Origin: Sclerurus mexicanus
Lineage: Eukaryota; Chordata; Aves; Passeriformes; Furnariidae
DNA: 64,000 nt
Direction: 5' to 3'
NCBI GenBank assembly: GCA_013396755.1
Contig: VWZF01005257.1
Location: forward strand, 585,553-649,552
Positions 60,801-64,000 of this stretch are shown here, in pieces. The notes beneath the pieces were generated by a model, which saw only the letters and a list, made by a program, of their open reading frames with translations, was not told the origin of the DNA and did no database searches. Every line of letters starts with the position of its first letter. Position 1 is the first letter of the stretch. The translations under genes and the position numbers were made by a program.

Positions 60801-62536
60801 GTGATTTTTATGTTTAAAATAAATCATCAGAAAATTTGCTTATTTTTATCAAAACTCCTAATATAATATTTTTGCTTTACCCTCTCTGCTACCAAATAAG
60901 ACTGAATGTAACATAGTAAATGCATATTGTATCTAAATACAAACTTTAAAATCAGACACACATAGTGAACAGAGAGCAGAGATGTCTGCCAAATTTGTAT
61001 TTTAAAAGTTCTTAAAGTCTGTTATAAATTTTATGTGATACTGACTGTTAAACTGGAGAAATGGAAAGTTTCAGACCTTGAACATTAAAGTCCATGTTTG
61101 TTGCCCTAATTTATTGTGCTATTTTGTAGCTTGTATTAACCTACACTGTTGTGCAACCTTCACTTTGTGCAAGGTTTGTATAGTATTAAAGTCAAAACAT
61201 GCAACATGTAAGAGACACAAAATAAGTCAAATTAAGAAATCTTCTCCTTTGCCATTCATTCATGTTACTTCAGCAAGCCTTTTTCTATGTTTAAACAGAT
61301 AACGATATATTTAAATTAGGATTTGAGACCACTTCTTTCATACTAGTAAGTGCAGTATATGCTACAATTTCCAAAGTGATGTTCAGTTGAATTACGCTGT
61401 AGGGTTCCTAATGTTTGTACTTTGTTCTTCTTGAAAGTAGGCAGAGGTTAAAGCAAATTCAATCTGGAATGGATGCAGAAGAGAGGAAACAGAAGCTCTT
61501 ACTTTTTCACCAAATTCCTAGGACTCACAAGAAGTTTCTCTATTCCTTGTGTGTGCTTTAATATCCTGTTGACTTTTTACATCTATGGATTTTTGGAAGA
61601 ATAATAGTAGGCTTTTGTTCTCTCATCACACTGGAGGCAGAAACTGGGAATGCTTTTTCATGGAAAATACACCTCAGAAAATCTTAGAGAACAGTAAAAC
61701 TATAAACAGAAGTGGATAGAAATGCAAAAGTTTTAAAATAATAATCACATTATTTTCTAACAGTACATAATGCACTGGTTCAGAGTTCCTTTTCAAATGC
61801 TGATTAAAAATGTGAACATAAACCAGTGCCTGTATTCATTTGCTCTGTGTCAGTCCTATGTTATTCAGGTTACACAGTGAAGTGTTTCCAAGTTAACACA
61901 AGATATAATTCCCTGTCATTGCACATAGTCCAAGGAAAATCAACAATTCCCTATGAAAAATTGTAGTAGGCCAAGTAACTAAAGGCTGTACAGCCAAGCA
62001 CTTAGAAAAAGAGTGGCTTGAGGACTGTGCAATCAATCTGAATTCTGACATTTTCAAATCCACCTTTCAGTTCTCTTCCTTCTCCTGCTTTTGCAGTAAT
62101 GTGGTACTCTCAGGCAGCTTGATGTGGCTGCTTTACACATTGCTTAGCAGTAGTATAAACCTGATCTGGGAATGTGCCAGAGTGAATTTGGCATACAGCC
62201 AATATTTTTTCCTGAGGAACAGAAGTTAAGAGAAGAGACATTTAATTTCTTTGTACCTTCAGTCAAATGTAAATGTGATTCCAGAAAAAGAGAAAACTCA
62301 GTCTTGTCATCTTCACAGATTTCTTCCCTTTGTGCTCCCCAGCCTGTGGCAAACAGCAGAAATGTGGACATTTTGAAAAACTTCTTCAAACTGGAAAGCA
62401 TTTTGAATATATAAGCTGTAATAAGCTACTATTATAATATTCTGGAAAGGATTTTCTGATCTCAGGTCTTGACACAAAAAAGAACGTTCCATCCACTACT
62501 AAAAACCCCTAACAAAAAATCATTGAAAAGCTGAAG

Positions 62537-62552
62537 AAAAAAAAAAAAAAAA
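62537..62552. repeat. A16 homopolymer
   Basis: An uninterrupted run of 16 A bases. Confidence 0.85.
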
Positions 62553-63557
62553 GGTGCTTTCATTGCCAATAGATTAAATGAAGTCTTGTTTGGTCCCTCT
62601 TTCTGAGAGCTTCTCTATAAAATAGATTTCTTTCTTATGCAAAAATACAAGGCATAAAACCCCTGTAACCTAAAGGGAAATTTTGTGAGGTAAAAATCTT
62701 AATAGCTTCCTACACATAGGACATAAATGAGGGACTGCACATTATTCAGCATGTAAATGGAACTATCTTTTTCTAAGTTATACATTAGACCACTGGAAAT
62801 CCAAATGCATGCACGTGACTGATAGTAGAATAGGCCTCCAGCTGCACAGCCTTAATAGAAGGAGATATGGTAGTTCACTACAGGGCTTTGTAACTGCTGT
62901 GGAACAGAGAGAGAAAGATTTTCACCTGCTGCTCTATGGCTGAACTGTAGTAAGACATGATCATTAGGAAGGTATTAATACGTAGAAATATATACATGCA
63001 CATAAATCTATATTTAAGTGCATAGGTTGTTTAAGATGCATCAGCAGAGTGACTGTAAAAGCATTGTATAACTGCTAAATAGAAGGGGGAAAAAACTGAA
63101 GAAACCATAAAATGAATTGTAATAAAAATAAGGAAGCCAGCTCACACAATGTTAGACTTCATACAAGACCAGAGAAAAACTAATAAAATATAGATTCATG
63201 TGTTGGACCTGCTCAGTACTTTGAAAATCCAAAATTTTTTATGTCTTATATAGAAAACAGGAAAGTTTAAATAAACCTCTTCCCCGTGGCACCACTCTGA
63301 GAATACATCCAAATGAAGTTTCAATTTTGTATGTTGCTCTGACGACCACCATTTAAGGTTTCTGAATACTTGGCTACTGTTACACATCAATGGTCTTATG
63401 AGATCTTGAGTAGTACACAGAGGAGATACTCTGTTGCCTTTTTTTAGAGATTTGATACAATGCCACAGTAGCCCTGGAGTCCTTGTGATACACTGTCTGA
63501 TTTAGAAAGGTCCGGAATTAAAAATTCCAGCAATTACAACCTACGTTCACTCTTTCC

Positions 63558-63755
63558 TCAAAGAGGAACAAATGTCTCTCCAGCAAGATTTTGAAATGTT
63601 GAGATTTCCTTTTTAGCTTCTTGTGGAATCACACATCTTTCTGATGATACATAAGTAGGTTTTATATTTTTTATGGTTTTCAGCTGACATTCCTGTGTCA
63701 TGGAATTATGTGTACTTTCTCTATCAGAATCTATTGTCATTGGTTTTGTTTTCAT
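63558..63755 (-). other. Unrecognised 65-codon open frame, possible terminal exon
   Basis: The peptide is hydrophilic (rich in Ser, Thr, Lys and Glu) and less compositionally odd than most frames here. In minus sense an AG preceded by 'ctgttctttag' lies 15 bases before the ATG and keeps the frame open. No donor is needed if it is a last exon, but no polyadenylation signal was tied to it. I do not recognise the protein, and it may be chance. Confidence 0.15.
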
Positions 63756-64000
63756 AGCAGAAGGGGAATGCTAAAGAACAGACTGTGTAGTTCTCACTTC
63801 TGCACTGATCCAGCTGCCTGTGGAGTCATGAAGTTTCCTAAGGGTGCCATGTCTTCATCTTTGACTGCTTCTCCTGGACTTATTCAAGATGGTTTTTTCC
63901 CACCTTCTTAACAGAAACAAAATATATACTTCTACTAGCAGGCAGTAAGCAAAATAATTTCACCGTTTCCTTGAAGCAGGGGATAAGTGAAAAAGACCCT

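Larger units (their letters stand above)
60801..64000. other. AT-rich single-copy stretch to window end
   Basis: No gene identified. It contains an A16 run (62537-62552) and a minus-strand open frame at 63558-63755 discussed as a weak exon candidate. Confidence 0.5.

Noticed and set aside
60313..60817. 153-codon minus and 150-codon plus frames in the same place
   Set aside because: Both include antisense or sense CR1 sequence and a GC-rich stop-poor block. Mutually overlapping frames argue for composition, not coding.
1..64000. CRISPR arrays, operons, prophage, integrons
   Set aside because: No regularly spaced repeats and no dense gene arrangement. The repeat content is that of a bird nuclear genome.

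Overview
The window looks like an AT-rich, gene-poor stretch of a bird genome, either intergenic or inside a very large intron. The evidence is the repeat content. About fifteen 5'-truncated CR1-type LINE fragments lie on both strands, and several keep the avian CR1 3' end: a 'ccttccaacc' box followed by short ATTCTGTG-type repeats. Several retroviral LTR-like elements of avian type are also present. There is no bacterial gene organisation, and no protein-coding gene can be identified with confidence. Almost every open frame is short, lies in or antisense to a CR1 fragment, or is unrecognised. The exact species cannot be told from the sequence.

Layout. 1-7.2 kb: an LTR-like element (630-1106, sense on minus), a minus-strand CR1 (1421-2100), then AT-rich single-copy sequence with a very good 46-base exon-like segment at 3041-3086 and a long T-tract at 5355. 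7.2-9.4 kb: two plus-strand CR1 3' ends. 9.4-22.7 kb: mostly single-copy AT-rich DNA with low-complexity tracts, a tiny CR1 ORF2 scrap at 15.9 kb, a TATA-bearing block at 16.0-16.5 kb, a 12-bp inverted repeat at 19.1 kb, and a perfect 69-bp direct repeat at 19738 and 20936. 22.8-24.3 kb: a CR1 with reverse-transcriptase remnants and an unclassified GC-richer block. 24.3-30.9 kb: nothing but AT-rich sequence and a C/A-rich tract. 30.9-31.4 kb: two CR1 scraps in opposite orientation. 33.2-34.2 kb: a 525-bp solo LTR with a perfect 5-bp target duplication (CATGT), followed 30-40 bp later by a CR1. 35.1 kb: a CR1 scrap. 36.6-37.0 kb: a second solo LTR, 437 bp, with 5-bp target duplication CAAAC and a TATAAATA box. 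41.2 kb: a CR1 3' end. 44.9-45.9 and 48.2-49.4 kb: two long minus-strand CR1s that keep part of ORF2. 49.6-50.3 kb: a GC-rich block with a hairpin and AATAAA, then a plus CR1. 52.7-55.8 kb: a segment present three times, apparently identical, and broken by three single N characters, most likely an assembly artefact. 59.8-60.4 kb: a plus CR1. 60.5-64 kb: a GC-rich block, then AT-rich sequence.

Nothing here works together as a pathway. The window records LINE and retrovirus insertions, LTR-LTR recombination leaving solo LTRs, and decay. I found no novel biological system. The items most worth checking are the N-bounded triplication, the 69-bp perfect repeat with inverted ends, and the 46-bp exon candidate. 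Family assignments rest on recognition by eye, with no database search.
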